Source of the DNA: Massiliimalia sp050943535
Lineage (GTDB): Bacteria; Bacillota; Clostridia; Oscillospirales; Ruminococcaceae
Reading direction: 5' to 3'
Assembly: GCA_050943535.1 (NCBI GenBank)
Contig: JBMNPJ010000004.1
Location: 186,001-250,000 of the forward strand
Length of the DNA: 64,000 nt
The notes below the pieces were generated by a model that had not been told where the DNA came from, did no database searches, and was given only the letters and a program-made list of their open reading frames with translations. This document shows positions 16,031 to 25,026 of the stretch, in pieces; within the stretch, counting starts at the first letter, position 1; every line of letters starts with the position of its first letter. The position numbers and the translations under genes were made by a program.

Positions 16031-16059
16031 TCCCCCTTTCAGAAAAGGAGGTCATTTTT

Positions 16060-16101
16060 ATGCTAGACAAGAAAGCGTTCAATCAACTCTGTTCAGAATA
16101 G
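16060..16101 (+). pseudogene. Relic reading frame with strong ribosome site
   Basis: AAAAGGAGG lies about 9 nt before ATG at 16060, but only 13 codons (MLDKKAFNQLCSE) precede TAG. Reading through the stop gives 17 more sensible codons (ELDETRNG...). This looks like the remains of a small gene, perhaps of mobile-element origin. Low certainty. Confidence 0.3.
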
Positions 16102-16104
16102 GAA

Positions 16105-16143
16105 CTGGATGAAACAAGAAACGGCATGACCGAAGCCATGCCG
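16105..16143 (-). terminator. Terminator of the minus-strand MFS gene
   Basis: CGGCATG (16122-16128) pairs with CATGCCG (16137-16143); on the minus strand the stem is followed by TTTCTTGTTT. Confidence 0.55.
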
Positions 16144-16234
16144 CTCCTATAAAAAGCGAGATTACTTTCTTATTCCTCTTATTCCTCTCGGACTTTTCCG
16201 GCGGATATTTTTGATAGGAAAGAAATATGTAATC

Positions 16235-17479
16235 TTATAGGATGTTTTCCGGCGCCTTTTTGCTGGCTTTGATTACCGGGAACAGATAAATCAATAATCC
16301 CAGGAAAGAAGACAGGGTCATAATCCAGCACATTAAGTCTACGCCAACTTGGTCAATCAGAATGCCGCCGAAGAAAATCCCGATAATGGCAGCTAATCCA
16401 CTGGTCATTGCTACCATGAAGGTAATAGAAGTAGCACGAATACTAGGCGGAACAATTCTGCTGACAATTTCCAATGAAACAGCTACATAGATTCCGTAAG
16501 AGCAAGCCTGCAGGATCTGTGAAACATACAGCAGGGACATAATCGGAGCAGCTGCCATTAAAATTCCCCGAAGTACAATAAAAGATACGCATAAAAGATA
16601 AAGATAACTTAATTTAAACCGATGGATACAATAGTTGATAATAAATAAAAACGGAACTTCAAAAATTGCACCGATAGCTAAAGCGGCTCCCATTTCGCTG
16701 TCACCGCCATTCAGAGCCAGAACTTTGTAAGTGACATTGGCACTGAATGCCCGCATGCCGATAAAATAAAACACTGCACTGAATAAAAACAGACAATAAG
16801 CTTTATTATGAAACAGCATTCCAATAATTTGTGGGAAACTGTATCCTTTTTCAGAGGAGTCCAGTTGTTCCTCAGAAGATTTTCCGCGATTTCTGCAGGG
16901 AACAGAGGGAATTTGGAGTACAATGAGTAGATAAGCGGCAAATAAAATCATATGGATGATAAACAGGGTGTTGTATCCAAAAGGCGCAATCAGTTCGCCG
17001 GCAATAATAGATACCAGAAAATACCCCACAGAACCTCCGGAACGGTTTTTGCCATAGTCGATGTTTGGATTGTCTTCCCGGAGAGTAACTGCCCAGGTAT
17101 CTGCTAAAAAAGCGCAGGGGTTGATCACCGCTGACATAAAAAAGGTACAGCATGCGGCAATCACAGGATACTGAACGGTAAGGGGCAGGGAAAAGGTGAA
17201 TACAATGGCAGCGATAGAGGCGATAATCAGATATTTTTTAATGGTGATATAGGTATCAGTCAGATAGCCTGCCAATGGCTGCACCACCAGAGAAGCAATG
17301 CTGACTAACGTATTAAATAAGCCGCATTCAAAACTGGAGTAACCTTTTTCAGTAAGAAACATAACCAGAAATCCAAAATAGATACTGGTAGTACCGTAAT
17401 AGACCACATTTAACAGGTAAAACAGAATGTTTTCCCGGCAAAAGTAGGTGGAGTAAAAAAATCTCCGAAACACGTTCAT
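16235..17479 (-). CDS. MFS transporter
   Basis: 414 residues with about twelve hydrophobic helices in two six-helix halves. The loop after helix 2 reads AGYLTDTY, an MFS-type GXLaD signature. The arrangement (MFLTEKGYSSFECGLFNTL near the start) recalls the LacY-like sugar or nucleoside:proton symporter group. Start: ATG at 17479 follows an AAAGGTG site by about 9 nt; an upstream GTG at 17491 overlaps that site and is less likely. It stands alone, in the same direction as uvrC 40 bp upstream. Substrate not predictable. Confidence 0.85.
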   Translation of the reverse strand: MNVFRRFFYSTYFCRENILFYLLNVVYYGTTSIYFGFLVMFLTEKGYSSFECGLFNTLVSIASLVVQPLAGYLTDTYITIKKYLIIASIAAIVFTFSLPLTVQYPVIAACCTFFMSAVINPCAFLADTWAVTLREDNPNIDYGKNRSGGSVGYFLVSIIAGELIAPFGYNTLFIIHMILFAAYLLIVLQIPSVPCRNRGKSSEEQLDSSEKGYSFPQIIGMLFHNKAYCLFLFSAVFYFIGMRAFSANVTYKVLALNGGDSEMGAALAIGAIFEVPFLFIINYCIHRFKLSYLYLLCVSFIVLRGILMAAAPIMSLLYVSQILQACSYGIYVAVSLEIVSRIVPPSIRATSITFMVAMTSGLAAIIGIFFGGILIDQVGVDLMCWIMTLSSFLGLLIYLFPVIKASKKAPENIL

Positions 17480-17520
17480 AGGAAGGGACACCTTTCTTTC
17501 ATTTTTATCATCATTAGTTT

Positions 17521-19350
17521 TTACCAGCTTTGAATCAGTTGGTACAGCGCCTCAGCTGCTTCTGGGGATAGTTTTCCCGCTGTTTGCAGCTGTTCCAGTG
17601 AAGCGCTTTGGAAATTCTTTTTGGTACCAAACTGTTTCATCAGCATTTGAGCTTTTTTCGGACCAATGCCTTTGATCTGGGTTAATTCCAGAGAAAAGGC
17701 ATTCTTTTTGTGTTTCTGGCGCTGATAGGTAATGGCAAACCGGTGGACTTCATCCTGAATCATGGTAGTAAGCCGGAATGCCGCCTGATTGGTGGAGATT
17801 TGAATTTCTCCCCCTTCTCCGGTAATGGCTCGGGTGCGGTGGCGGGAATCTTTTACCATGCCGAATAAAGGCACCTGAATGTTCATGGAGTCCAAAACAG
17901 TGCGGACTGCATTGACATGACCGGAACCGCCGTCCAGCAAGATCAAATCCGGCATTCGTAAAAATCCTTCATCGGTTTCTTCTGGGTCCAGATAATGAGA
18001 AAATCTTCGCCGGAGAACCTCCTGCATACAGGCGTAGTCGTCCTGGGTTTGATTGTTTTTCATAGAAAACTTTTTATATGCCTTTTTGCAGGGACGGGCA
18101 TTTTCAAAGACAATCATCCCGCCAACCATGTAATCGTTTCCAATATTGGAAATATCATAGCTTTCAATATATTCGGGCAGCTTGGCAAGCCCCAGTAACT
18201 TCTGCAGCTCCTGCAGCGCTACAATTTCCCGGGATTTTTTCTGTAGTTTCAAGGAAAGCTCTTCCAGGGCGTTTTGCTCGGCCATGGTAATCTGTTTTTT
18301 CTGTTCTCCTTTTTGAGGAACATTGATGATAATCTTTTTGCCGGACAACTGAGAAAAATAATTTTGATATACTTCCAAATCTTCAAATTCCATAGGAACC
18401 GAGATCATTTTTGGAATGTAAATACCTTGCCGATAATATTGAGACAGAAATTCACAGAGCAGTTCTTCTTTCGCCGGAGCATCGTCAAAGAAAAAGTAAT
18501 CTTTATCGTGGAGCTGGCCGTTTCGGAATTTGAGTACCACCACACAGGAAAGCTCGTTGGTCTGTTCGATGCCGATAAAGTCCTGATCTTTGCTGGCGTT
18601 GAGAAAAACTTTCTGGGAAAGGGCCAGACGTTCCATTGCCCGAAGTTTATCCCGCAGCTTTGCCGCCCGTTCAAAGTCCAGCTGTTCCGCGGCCTGTTCC
18701 ATCTGGGTGCGAAGTTCTTCCATGGACTTTGCGGATCCGTTTTTCATATAGGCCATGGCTTCTTTAATCGTGGCCTGATAGTCTGCCTGTTTGATTTTTC
18801 CCTGGCACAGTCCGCAGCAGTTTTGTATGTGAAAGTTCAGGCAGGGTCTGGCTTTTCGAAAGTCCTCTGGAAATTTTCGGTTACAGGTGGGAAGACGAAA
18901 AACTTTGTTTACTTCATCCACAGACTGTTTTACCGTATAGGCGCTGGTATAGGGTCCTAAATAAGAGGCACCGTCATCCAGCTTTTGTTTTACTGCCTGA
19001 ATTCGGGGATAGGCTTCGTTGGTGACTTTAATGTAGTGGTATCCTTTATCGTCTTTTAAAAGAATGTTGTACTTTGGAGAGTATTGTTTAATCAGACTGC
19101 ATTCCAGCACCAAAGCTTCAAATTCACTGTCTGCTACAATATAATCAAAGTCATCTACCTGTGATACCATTTTCCGCACTTTTTCGGTGTGTCCTTTGTT
19201 TTGGCGGAAATAGCTGACCACCCGGTTTTTCAGCCGTTTGGCTTTGCCAATATAAATAATCTCGCCCTGCTTGTTTTTCATTAAGTAAACCCCTGGACGC
19301 TGTACCAGGCGGTTTGCTTTATCCCGCAGCAGATCGATTTTGGGATTCAT
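17521..19350 (-). CDS. uvrC: Excinuclease ABC subunit C
   Basis: 609 residues, normal length. N-terminal GIY-YIG nuclease (PGVYLMKN...YIGKAKRLKNRV, 19-45), UVR domain (LDFERAAKLRDKLRAM, about 210-230), RNase H-like 5' incision domain with LILLDGGSGHVNAV, and a C-terminal helix-hairpin-helix (IKGIGPKKAQMLMKQFG). It makes both cuts around UvrB-bound lesions in nucleotide excision repair. Its ATG overlaps the stop of the upstream radical SAM gene (ATGA), so the two are co-translated. Confidence 0.97.
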   Translation of the reverse strand: MNPKIDLLRDKANRLVQRPGVYLMKNKQGEIIYIGKAKRLKNRVVSYFRQNKGHTEKVRKMVSQVDDFDYIVADSEFEALVLECSLIKQYSPKYNILLKDDKGYHYIKVTNEAYPRIQAVKQKLDDGASYLGPYTSAYTVKQSVDEVNKVFRLPTCNRKFPEDFRKARPCLNFHIQNCCGLCQGKIKQADYQATIKEAMAYMKNGSAKSMEELRTQMEQAAEQLDFERAAKLRDKLRAMERLALSQKVFLNASKDQDFIGIEQTNELSCVVVLKFRNGQLHDKDYFFFDDAPAKEELLCEFLSQYYRQGIYIPKMISVPMEFEDLEVYQNYFSQLSGKKIIINVPQKGEQKKQITMAEQNALEELSLKLQKKSREIVALQELQKLLGLAKLPEYIESYDISNIGNDYMVGGMIVFENARPCKKAYKKFSMKNNQTQDDYACMQEVLRRRFSHYLDPEETDEGFLRMPDLILLDGGSGHVNAVRTVLDSMNIQVPLFGMVKDSRHRTRAITGEGGEIQISTNQAAFRLTTMIQDEVHRFAITYQRQKHKKNAFSLELTQIKGIGPKKAQMLMKQFGTKKNFQSASLEQLQTAGKLSPEAAEALYQLIQSW

Positions 19351-21101
19351 AAGGATCTCCTTTCTTGTTCTGGAGGAAGAGATATGATTTCATGATGGGC
19401 GTTGCCCAGAATATCACAGTTTTGATAGTTGAATAATACCGGAGTATCTCCCGGATTTTCTGTATCCGGATCAAAGGGAAAGACCTCAATGTGTGCCATA
19501 CGAATCAGCTGTTTTGTGTCCATGGGAGGATACTCCCGAAGATACTGATCCCGATTTTCTCGGTCATCGTAGAAGTCGAAAATACGGTTTTTATAAATAT
19601 CATTTTGTGACACGGTGAGCCATGAAGGCAGTTTTTTTGCCTTTTCATGGGAATACAGATCAAATTTTGCGAGCCACTGAAAACGAGTTTCATCCCACCC
19701 GGGCAGAGATTTGGAGAATTCAAATAAGATCGTATAATATTCTACCTGAGAATGGGCTTTTTCATGCAGACCGTTTTGGATATAGTATTCCGCCAGTGAC
19801 TGGAAAAACGCAAAAGGTGAGGAGAAAAATTCCATTAAATAAGAAAGCAGTTTTTGAAAACGGTTGGAGTTGTAATACACCTCTACCATTTCTTCTACCC
19901 CTTTCAGCCGAAGTAAATCTTCATAAGAAAGCCAAGGGGTATAAAGTACTTCATAGGGAGCCCAGTCGCTGCTGACAATGCCGTATTTTTCCCGGTTTTC
20001 GTATAACCCGGAACCTCTTAACAGTTTTAAGAATCCTACCTGGAGCTGGTCCGGGTGAAGAGAATAGACGTCGTTAAAAGAAGTCTGAAATTGCTGATAA
20101 CTTTCGTAGGGCAGACCAATGATTAAATCCAGGTGCAGATGAATATTTCCGCCGGATTTCAGCCGGTCCACAATAGAACGAAGCAGGGTCAGATCGGTAC
20201 GGCGTTTAATGTGTTCCAGGGTGAGAGGATGCGTAGACTGTACACCGATTTCAAACTGAAAATATCCTTTTCGGACCGTGGATAAAAAGTTTAGGATTTC
20301 TTCGTCCAACAGTTCTGCGGCAATTTCAAAGTGAAAATTGGTATATCCGTTGTCATGTTCTTTCAGGTAACGCCAGATTGCAAGGGCATAATCTTTCCGA
20401 CAATTGAAGGTGCGGTCCACAAACTTTACCTGACGAACTCGATTGTTCAGGAAAAAGTCCAGATGCTCAAATACCTGTTCCAGGGAACGGAACCGAACCT
20501 TTTCCCCGTGTCCGGAAAGGCAGTACTGACACTGGAAAGGACATCCCCGGGTGCTTTCATAATATAAAATTTTATGCTCCAAATCTGCCATGGTTTCCTT
20601 TTCATAAACAAAAGGTATCGTATCCATTTCCAAAGGAGCGTCTCCAGAACGAATTACGACAGAGCCGTTTTCCCAAAATGCAATACCGGGGATATGGTGA
20701 AAATCCCCACCCTGTTCCAGTGCCTGAATCAGCAGAGAACAGCTTTTTTCTCCTTCTCCCATCAGTACAAAATCAGCGCTGGTAGTTTCCAGCACTTCTT
20801 TGGGATGAAAGGTGACTTCGGGACCGCCCAGAAAAATAACTGTTTTGGGCAGTATTTTTTTTAATTCCTGAGTCAGGCGTTTGACCATTTCATAATTCCA
20901 CAGATAGCAGGAAAATCCCAAAATATCTGGCTTTGTCCGATAGAGCTGTGCCAAAATATCCGGAATGTGCTGATTAATGGTAAATTCCTGAAGTTCAATG
21001 GAAAGAGAATGCCATCGCAAAGCGTATTCTTTTAAGCATCGAATGGCAAGATTGGAGTGAATATATTTGGCATTGATGCCAATCAAAACCGTTTTCATCA
21101 T
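19347..21101 (-). CDS. B12-binding-domain radical SAM protein
   Basis: 584 residues. An N-terminal cobalamin-binding-like Rossmann domain (1-135, with FLGGPEVTFHP) precedes a radical SAM core with the CxxxCxxC cluster CPFQCQYC (Cys187, 191, 194). The C-terminal 180 residues resemble DUF4080. Family members do radical methylation or related chemistry; this subfamily has no assigned substrate known to me. It is first in a two-gene unit with uvrC, with AAGGAGC before the tandem ATGs. Confidence 0.9.
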   Translation of the reverse strand: MMKTVLIGINAKYIHSNLAIRCLKEYALRWHSLSIELQEFTINQHIPDILAQLYRTKPDILGFSCYLWNYEMVKRLTQELKKILPKTVIFLGGPEVTFHPKEVLETTSADFVLMGEGEKSCSLLIQALEQGGDFHHIPGIAFWENGSVVIRSGDAPLEMDTIPFVYEKETMADLEHKILYYESTRGCPFQCQYCLSGHGEKVRFRSLEQVFEHLDFFLNNRVRQVKFVDRTFNCRKDYALAIWRYLKEHDNGYTNFHFEIAAELLDEEILNFLSTVRKGYFQFEIGVQSTHPLTLEHIKRRTDLTLLRSIVDRLKSGGNIHLHLDLIIGLPYESYQQFQTSFNDVYSLHPDQLQVGFLKLLRGSGLYENREKYGIVSSDWAPYEVLYTPWLSYEDLLRLKGVEEMVEVYYNSNRFQKLLSYLMEFFSSPFAFFQSLAEYYIQNGLHEKAHSQVEYYTILFEFSKSLPGWDETRFQWLAKFDLYSHEKAKKLPSWLTVSQNDIYKNRIFDFYDDRENRDQYLREYPPMDTKQLIRMAHIEVFPFDPDTENPGDTPVLFNYQNCDILGNAHHEIISLPPEQERRSL

Positions 21102-21289
21102 AGTGGGATACCGGCTCCTTTTCCAAAAATGGAAGGGGAATTTGACAAAATAAAAAAGGTTCCCCTTGTATCTTATTCATAGTATCACAAAACAACAAAA
21201 AATGCTATCCCGGTCAATAGGGTTGCTTAAAGTTTTGTTAAAAATTTGTATGGTTTACATAAAAAACAAAAGTGATGTAAAATAATGCT

Positions 21290-21318
21290 TGACAATATGT
21301 AAAAACTCATGTATGATG
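21290..21318 (+). promoter_or_regulatory. Promoter of the sigH-like gene
   Basis: TTGACA (21290-21295), 17 nt, TATGAT (21313-21318). Confidence 0.8.
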
Positions 21319-21349
21319 AAATAAATCCAAAACACAGGTAGAGTAATTC

Positions 21350-21949
21350 ATGAATAATAGTCAGCATCAAAATCAAAGTCAAATTACGGATGAGGCGTTA
21401 GTGTCCCAGTATCATGCAGGGGATAACGATGGATTGGTTCAGTTGATTGCCCGATATTTAGGGGTGATTGATGCAAAACTAAAAAGCCGCCCTTATCCTT
21501 TTGGCGATGAGGAAGATCTGAAACAAGAAGCGTTGATCGGGCTGCTGCAGGCGGTGCGAACTTATCAGCCGGAAAAAGGGGCTAAGTTTGCTACCTATGC
21601 GGATCGCTGCATCGGCAACGCTGTTCGTAACGCCATGATGAAAATATCGGCGAAGAAAATTCGCTTCCTGTGGGAAATGGTTCCTATCGAGCATGCGGAA
21701 AATGCCGAAGGAATGGATTTGAGCGAAAACAACAATCCGGAGCAGATTTATATCGATCAGGAACAGTATCTGCAGTTACTGAAAAAGATCGAACAGGAAC
21801 TTTCGGATTTTGAAAAAAGCGTACTGTTTTATTATCTTGACGGGAAAAGTTATAACCAAATCGCGGTTATGCTCACCTCCACCCCCAAATCGGTGGACAA
21901 TGCTCTGCAGCGCATACGGCGCAAGCTAAAAACGGTATTCGACAAGTAA
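21350..21949 (+). CDS. sigH: Sigma-70 family factor, SigH-like
   Basis: 199 residues. Region 2 is seen in DLKQEALIGLLQAVRTYQPEKGAKFATYADRCIGNAVRNAM, with the conserved DLxQEAxIGLxxA core. Region 4 ends the protein (DGKSYNQIAVMLTSTPKSVDNALQRIRRKLK). Length and organisation match sporulation sigma-H, which controls entry into sporulation. Only weak ribosome-site similarity (AGGTAGAG) precedes the ATG. The neighbour is a zinc-ribbon gene. SigH is the best fit, but a related clostridial sigma factor cannot be excluded. Confidence 0.82.
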   Translation: MNNSQHQNQSQITDEALVSQYHAGDNDGLVQLIARYLGVIDAKLKSRPYPFGDEEDLKQEALIGLLQAVRTYQPEKGAKFATYADRCIGNAVRNAMMKISAKKIRFLWEMVPIEHAENAEGMDLSENNNPEQIYIDQEQYLQLLKKIEQELSDFEKSVLFYYLDGKSYNQIAVMLTSTPKSVDNALQRIRRKLKTVFDK

Positions 21950-22067
21950 GTTTCGGCTCAGTCAGTATATGCCCTGTTAGCTTAAATAGAGAGCGTTGTA
22001 TATCAAAGGTAGCGGTGCAAGTCCGTTAATGGGCAAAAAATTTTTTATCCAAGCGAGGGTTATAACC

Positions 22068-22343
22068 ATGTATGAAGACAAAACTTTAGTCTGCAAAGAA
22101 TGCGGAAAAGAATTCGTATTTACAGCTGGCGAACAGGAATTTTATGCTGAAAGAGGCTTTGAAAACGAACCTCAGAGATGTAAAGAATGCCGTCAGGCTC
22201 GTAAAAATGCGAACAAAGTTCAGAAAGAAATGTACACTGCTACTTGTGCTGCTTGTGGCGCTGAAGCAAAAGTTCCATTTAAGCCAAGAGAAGACAGACC
22301 TGTTTACTGCAGCGAATGTTTTGCAAAAATGAAAGAAGACTAA
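22068..22343 (+). CDS. Zinc-ribbon protein (zf-trcl type)
   Basis: 91 residues from ATG at 22068 (GAGGG upstream); the frame reaches 21996 but without support. Two treble-clef-like zinc sites: CKECGKEF...CKECRQAR and CAACGAEA...CSECFAKM. The N-terminal half fits the probable zinc-ribbon family PF13451. Small, charged and cytoplasmic; probably nucleic-acid or protein binding, with no specific role known. Confidence 0.85.
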   Translation: MYEDKTLVCKECGKEFVFTAGEQEFYAERGFENEPQRCKECRQARKNANKVQKEMYTATCAACGAEAKVPFKPREDRPVYCSECFAKMKED

Positions 22344-22428
22344 TTCTTTCTAAAACGGAAATAGAGAATGAGATTAAGAATTTTTTTGTAAGTTTATCAT
22401 ATTGTTTCATTTTTGAATTCCTTTTTGT

Positions 22429-22471
22429 GAGAAAAGACTTTGCTTTTTTAAGCAAAGTCTTTTCTCGTTTT
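22429..22471 (+). terminator. Terminator after the zinc-ribbon gene
   Basis: Perfect 17-bp stem: GAGAAAAGACTTTGCTT (22429-22445) and complement (22450-22466), then GTTTTCC. Confidence 0.85.
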
Positions 22472-22544
22472 CCAAAAATTTTTGAACAGCAAAGCATGTA
22501 TGACAATCAGATTGGGAAATTCTATATAAAAATAAAGAAACTTC

Positions 22545-22573
22545 TTGAGGTTTTTTGCGGGATTTGCTATACT
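22545..22573 (+). promoter_or_regulatory. glpP promoter
   Basis: TTGAGG (22545-22550), 17 nt, TATACT (22568-22573). Confidence 0.6.
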
Positions 22574-22605
22574 AAAACAGAACGATTAGACTGAGAAAGG
22601 AATCA

Positions 22606-22620
22606 ATGAAAGGGTTATGA
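22606..22620 (+). other. Four-codon leader frame overlapping glpP start
   Basis: ATG AAA GGG TTA TGA has its own GAAAGG site and overlaps the glpP ATG by ATGA. It could couple translation of glpP; it may be chance. Confidence 0.35.
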
Positions 22621-23186
22621 CAAAAAAAGAATTTGGCAGTCTGCTGGAAGAAATGCCGGTGATTGCCGCTGTAAAAAACGACCGGGAATTGGAGCAGGCG
22701 GTCCAAAGCGGGTGCGGGGTAGTTTTTCTCTTGTACGGAAATGTGTGTACCATCGGGGAATTGACCCAAAAAATACGGCAGCAGGGGAAGGCCGCTATTG
22801 TTCATGTAGATTTGATTGATGGGCTGGAAAGCAAAAGCATTGCAGTGGATTTTCTGGCGAAAAACACCTATGCAGATGGCATTATTTCCACCAAACCCAA
22901 TTTAATCAAAGCGGCAAAAGAACACCATATGCTGGCAATTCAGCGGTTTTTTATGATTGATTCCATTGCTTTTGAAAATATGAAAAAACATCTGGAACAG
23001 GGTGGAGCGGATTTGATTGAAGTGCTGCCCGGTGTCATGCCGAAAATTATCCGAAAAATTGTGAAAGAGGTTTCTGTCCCAGTAATTGCCGGGGGATTAA
23101 TTTCTGATAAGGAGGATGTAATCGGTGCCTTGTCTGCGGGGGCGGCAGCGGTATCCACCACTCTTCCGGAGGTTTGGAACAGTTAA
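22617..23186 (+). CDS. glpP: Glycerol-3-phosphate-responsive antiterminator
   Basis: 189 residues, TIM-barrel-like GlpP family: VIAAVKNDRELEQA at the start, HVDLIDGLESKSIAVDFL, DGIISTKPNLIKAAK, QRFFMIDS, DLIEVLPGVMPK and VIAGGLISDKEDV. GlpP binds glycerol-3-phosphate and then nascent leader RNA, preventing termination before glycerol genes. Its targets here would be the leaders of glpK and of the glpA-like operon; the latter has a strong terminator (24929-24984). Gene order glpP-glpK fits. Confidence 0.93.
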   Translation: MTKKEFGSLLEEMPVIAAVKNDRELEQAVQSGCGVVFLLYGNVCTIGELTQKIRQQGKAAIVHVDLIDGLESKSIAVDFLAKNTYADGIISTKPNLIKAAKEHHMLAIQRFFMIDSIAFENMKKHLEQGGADLIEVLPGVMPKIIRKIVKEVSVPVIAGGLISDKEDVIGALSAGAAAVSTTLPEVWNS

Positions 23187-23216
23187 CAATGGGCTTTATA
23201 GCTTATATGAATAGAA

Positions 23217-23280
23217 TTAAGGCGACACCGCATAATTCCGAGTGGTGGAGCACGCCGTGAATGATACGGTGTTGCCTTAG
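23217..23280. repeat. Palindromic repeat copy A (TTAAGGC...GCCTTAG) in the glpP-glpK gap
   Basis: Outer stem AAGGCGACACCG (23219-23230) with CGGTGTTGCCTT (23267-23278, one mismatch), inner GTGGTGGAGCACGCC region. Related elements occur at 41246-41297 and 51887-51936. No T-tract follows directly. It may be a dispersed repeat, or serve as the GlpP-responsive structure of glpK. Confidence 0.6.
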
Positions 23281-23309
23281 TAAAGCTTTTTAGAAAGGAT
23301 GGCGTAGGT

Positions 23310-24788
23310 ATGCAGAAATATATTGCTGCATTGGATCAAGGGACAACTAGTTCTCGCTGTATTATTTTTGACCGGGATCTGAATATTATGGCGGTTTCTC
23401 AAAAAGAGTTTTCACAGATTTTTCCCAAATCAGGATGGGTAGAACAGCGTCCGGCGGATTTGTATGTTTCCCAGTACAGCGTTTTGCTGGAAGCCATGGA
23501 AACTTCCGGAATCCGGGCAGAACAGCTGGCGGGAATCGGCATTACCAACCAGCGGGAAACCACCATTTTGTGGGATAAGGAAACCGGAAATCCGGTTTAT
23601 AATGCCATTGTGTGGCAATGCCGCAGAACCAGCGAAATCTGTGAAGAGTTGAAAGCTCGGGGATTAACGGATTACATAAAAGATACTACTGGCCTTTTGA
23701 TTGACGCCTATTTTTCCGGGACCAAAATCAAATGGATTTTAGATCATGTACCGGAAGCACGGGAAAAGGCAAAACAGGGAAAACTTTTGTTTGGAACGGT
23801 GGACAGCTGGCTGATCTGGAAATTTACCGAAGGAAGAATTCATGTGACCGATTACACCAATGCGTCCAGAACTATGCTGTACAATATTAAGGAACGCAAA
23901 TGGGACGAGACCATTTTAAAGGAACTGGATATTCCTGCCTGCATCCTGCCTGAGGTAAAGAGCAGCAGCGAGATTTACGGCACCATGAATCTTCAGGGAG
24001 TGGATGTTCCTATCTGCGGCATCGCCGGGGACCAGCAAGCCGCTTTGTTTGGGCAGGCATGCTTTGAAAAAGGGGAAGCGAAGAATACCTACGGAACCGG
24101 ATGTTTTACCCTGATGAATATTGGTGATCAGCCCATTATGAGCAAAAAAGGTCTGGTAACAACCATTGCCGCCAGTGTGGGAGATCAGATACAGTATGCG
24201 GTAGAGGGAAGTGTCTTTGTAGGGGGCGCTGTGATCCAATGGCTGCGGGACGAACTGCGGTTTATCCATGAATCACGGGACTCCGAATATTTTGCTAGGA
24301 AAGTAGCGGATAACGGTGGTGTATATGTGGTGCCGGCGTTTACTGGGTTGGGTGCTCCTCACTGGAATATGTATGCCAGAGGAACCATTTTTGGGTTAAC
24401 TCGAGGCAGCAACCGAAACCATATTATCCGTGCCAGCCTGGAATCTATCGCTTATCAAACAAAAGATGTTATTGATGCTATGGAAGAAGATACCGGTATT
24501 CCTATTCAGTCCTTGAAAGTGGATGGAGGCGCCAGCGCCAATCAGCTTTTGATGCAGTTCCAGTCTGATATTTTGGGAAAACCTCTTTATCGGCCTATGG
24601 TCAGCGAAACCACTGCATTGGGTGCTGCGTATTTGGCAGGACTGGCCGTAGGGTTCTGGAAAGATCTGAACGATGTGAAACACCGGTGGACATTGGGCAA
24701 TACCTATACTCCTAATATGCCTGCAGAACAGGTACAGGATTACCTGACCCATTGGCGGAAAGCGGTAGAATGCACCAAATTGTTTTAA
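23310..24788 (+). CDS. glpK: Glycerol kinase
   Basis: 492 residues, FGGY family: ALDQGTTSSRCIIFD at the start, GIGITNQRETTILWDK, the catalytic region GTVDSWLIWKFT, YGTGCFTLMN and GGASANQLLMQFQSD. It phosphorylates glycerol to glycerol-3-phosphate, the effector of GlpP and substrate of the downstream dehydrogenase. I see no truncation. AAAGGATGG precedes the ATG. Confidence 0.97.
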   Translation: MQKYIAALDQGTTSSRCIIFDRDLNIMAVSQKEFSQIFPKSGWVEQRPADLYVSQYSVLLEAMETSGIRAEQLAGIGITNQRETTILWDKETGNPVYNAIVWQCRRTSEICEELKARGLTDYIKDTTGLLIDAYFSGTKIKWILDHVPEAREKAKQGKLLFGTVDSWLIWKFTEGRIHVTDYTNASRTMLYNIKERKWDETILKELDIPACILPEVKSSSEIYGTMNLQGVDVPICGIAGDQQAALFGQACFEKGEAKNTYGTGCFTLMNIGDQPIMSKKGLVTTIAASVGDQIQYAVEGSVFVGGAVIQWLRDELRFIHESRDSEYFARKVADNGGVYVVPAFTGLGAPHWNMYARGTIFGLTRGSNRNHIIRASLESIAYQTKDVIDAMEEDTGIPIQSLKVDGGASANQLLMQFQSDILGKPLYRPMVSETTALGAAYLAGLAVGFWKDLNDVKHRWTLGNTYTPNMPAEQVQDYLTHWRKAVECTKLF

Positions 24789-24822
24789 AATAAAGCCTAG
24801 TTAACGAACTTAAAAAGAATCA

Positions 24823-24848
24823 CACAGGACAAAGGGTCTGTGGGTTTT
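24823..24848 (+). terminator. Weak terminator after glpK
   Basis: CACAGGAC and GTCTGTG form a short stem with one bulge, then GGGTTTT. Confidence 0.45.
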
Positions 24849-24850
24849 AC

Positions 24851-24984
24851 TTGAAAAACCAGTGGGAAGCTGGTATAATGAAAAACATAATAATTGAATC
24901 AAATGCCTTTAAGAGAGTAGAGAGAGGGACAAAGCAAATGACGCCGAATTATATCCGGGGTCTTTGTTTGTTCTTCTTTTTTTG
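24851..24984 (+). promoter_or_regulatory. Promoter and antitermination leader of the glpA-like operon
   Basis: TTGAAA (24851-24856), 17 nt, TATAAT (24874-24879). About 45 nt into the transcript, arms around ACAAAGCAAATGAC and CGGGGTCTTTGTTTGT (24929-24971) form a long hairpin followed by TTCTTCTTTTTTTG, a full intrinsic terminator ahead of the gene. This is the expected arrangement for GlpP antitermination (inference from family knowledge). Confidence 0.75.
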
Positions 24985-25026
24985 TTTTCAGGTGTTTGCA
25001 GCGCGGATTGAAGGAGAGAGAAATCG

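Noticed and set aside
18274..18960. Plus-strand frame of 228 codons inside uvrC
   Set aside because: Antisense shadow of a firmly identified gene; no ribosome site or family match.
21971..22034. tRNA-like pattern (GCCC...GGGC with D- and T-like arms)
   Set aside because: Only 64 nt, with no pairing anticodon stem or variable loop; probably chance.
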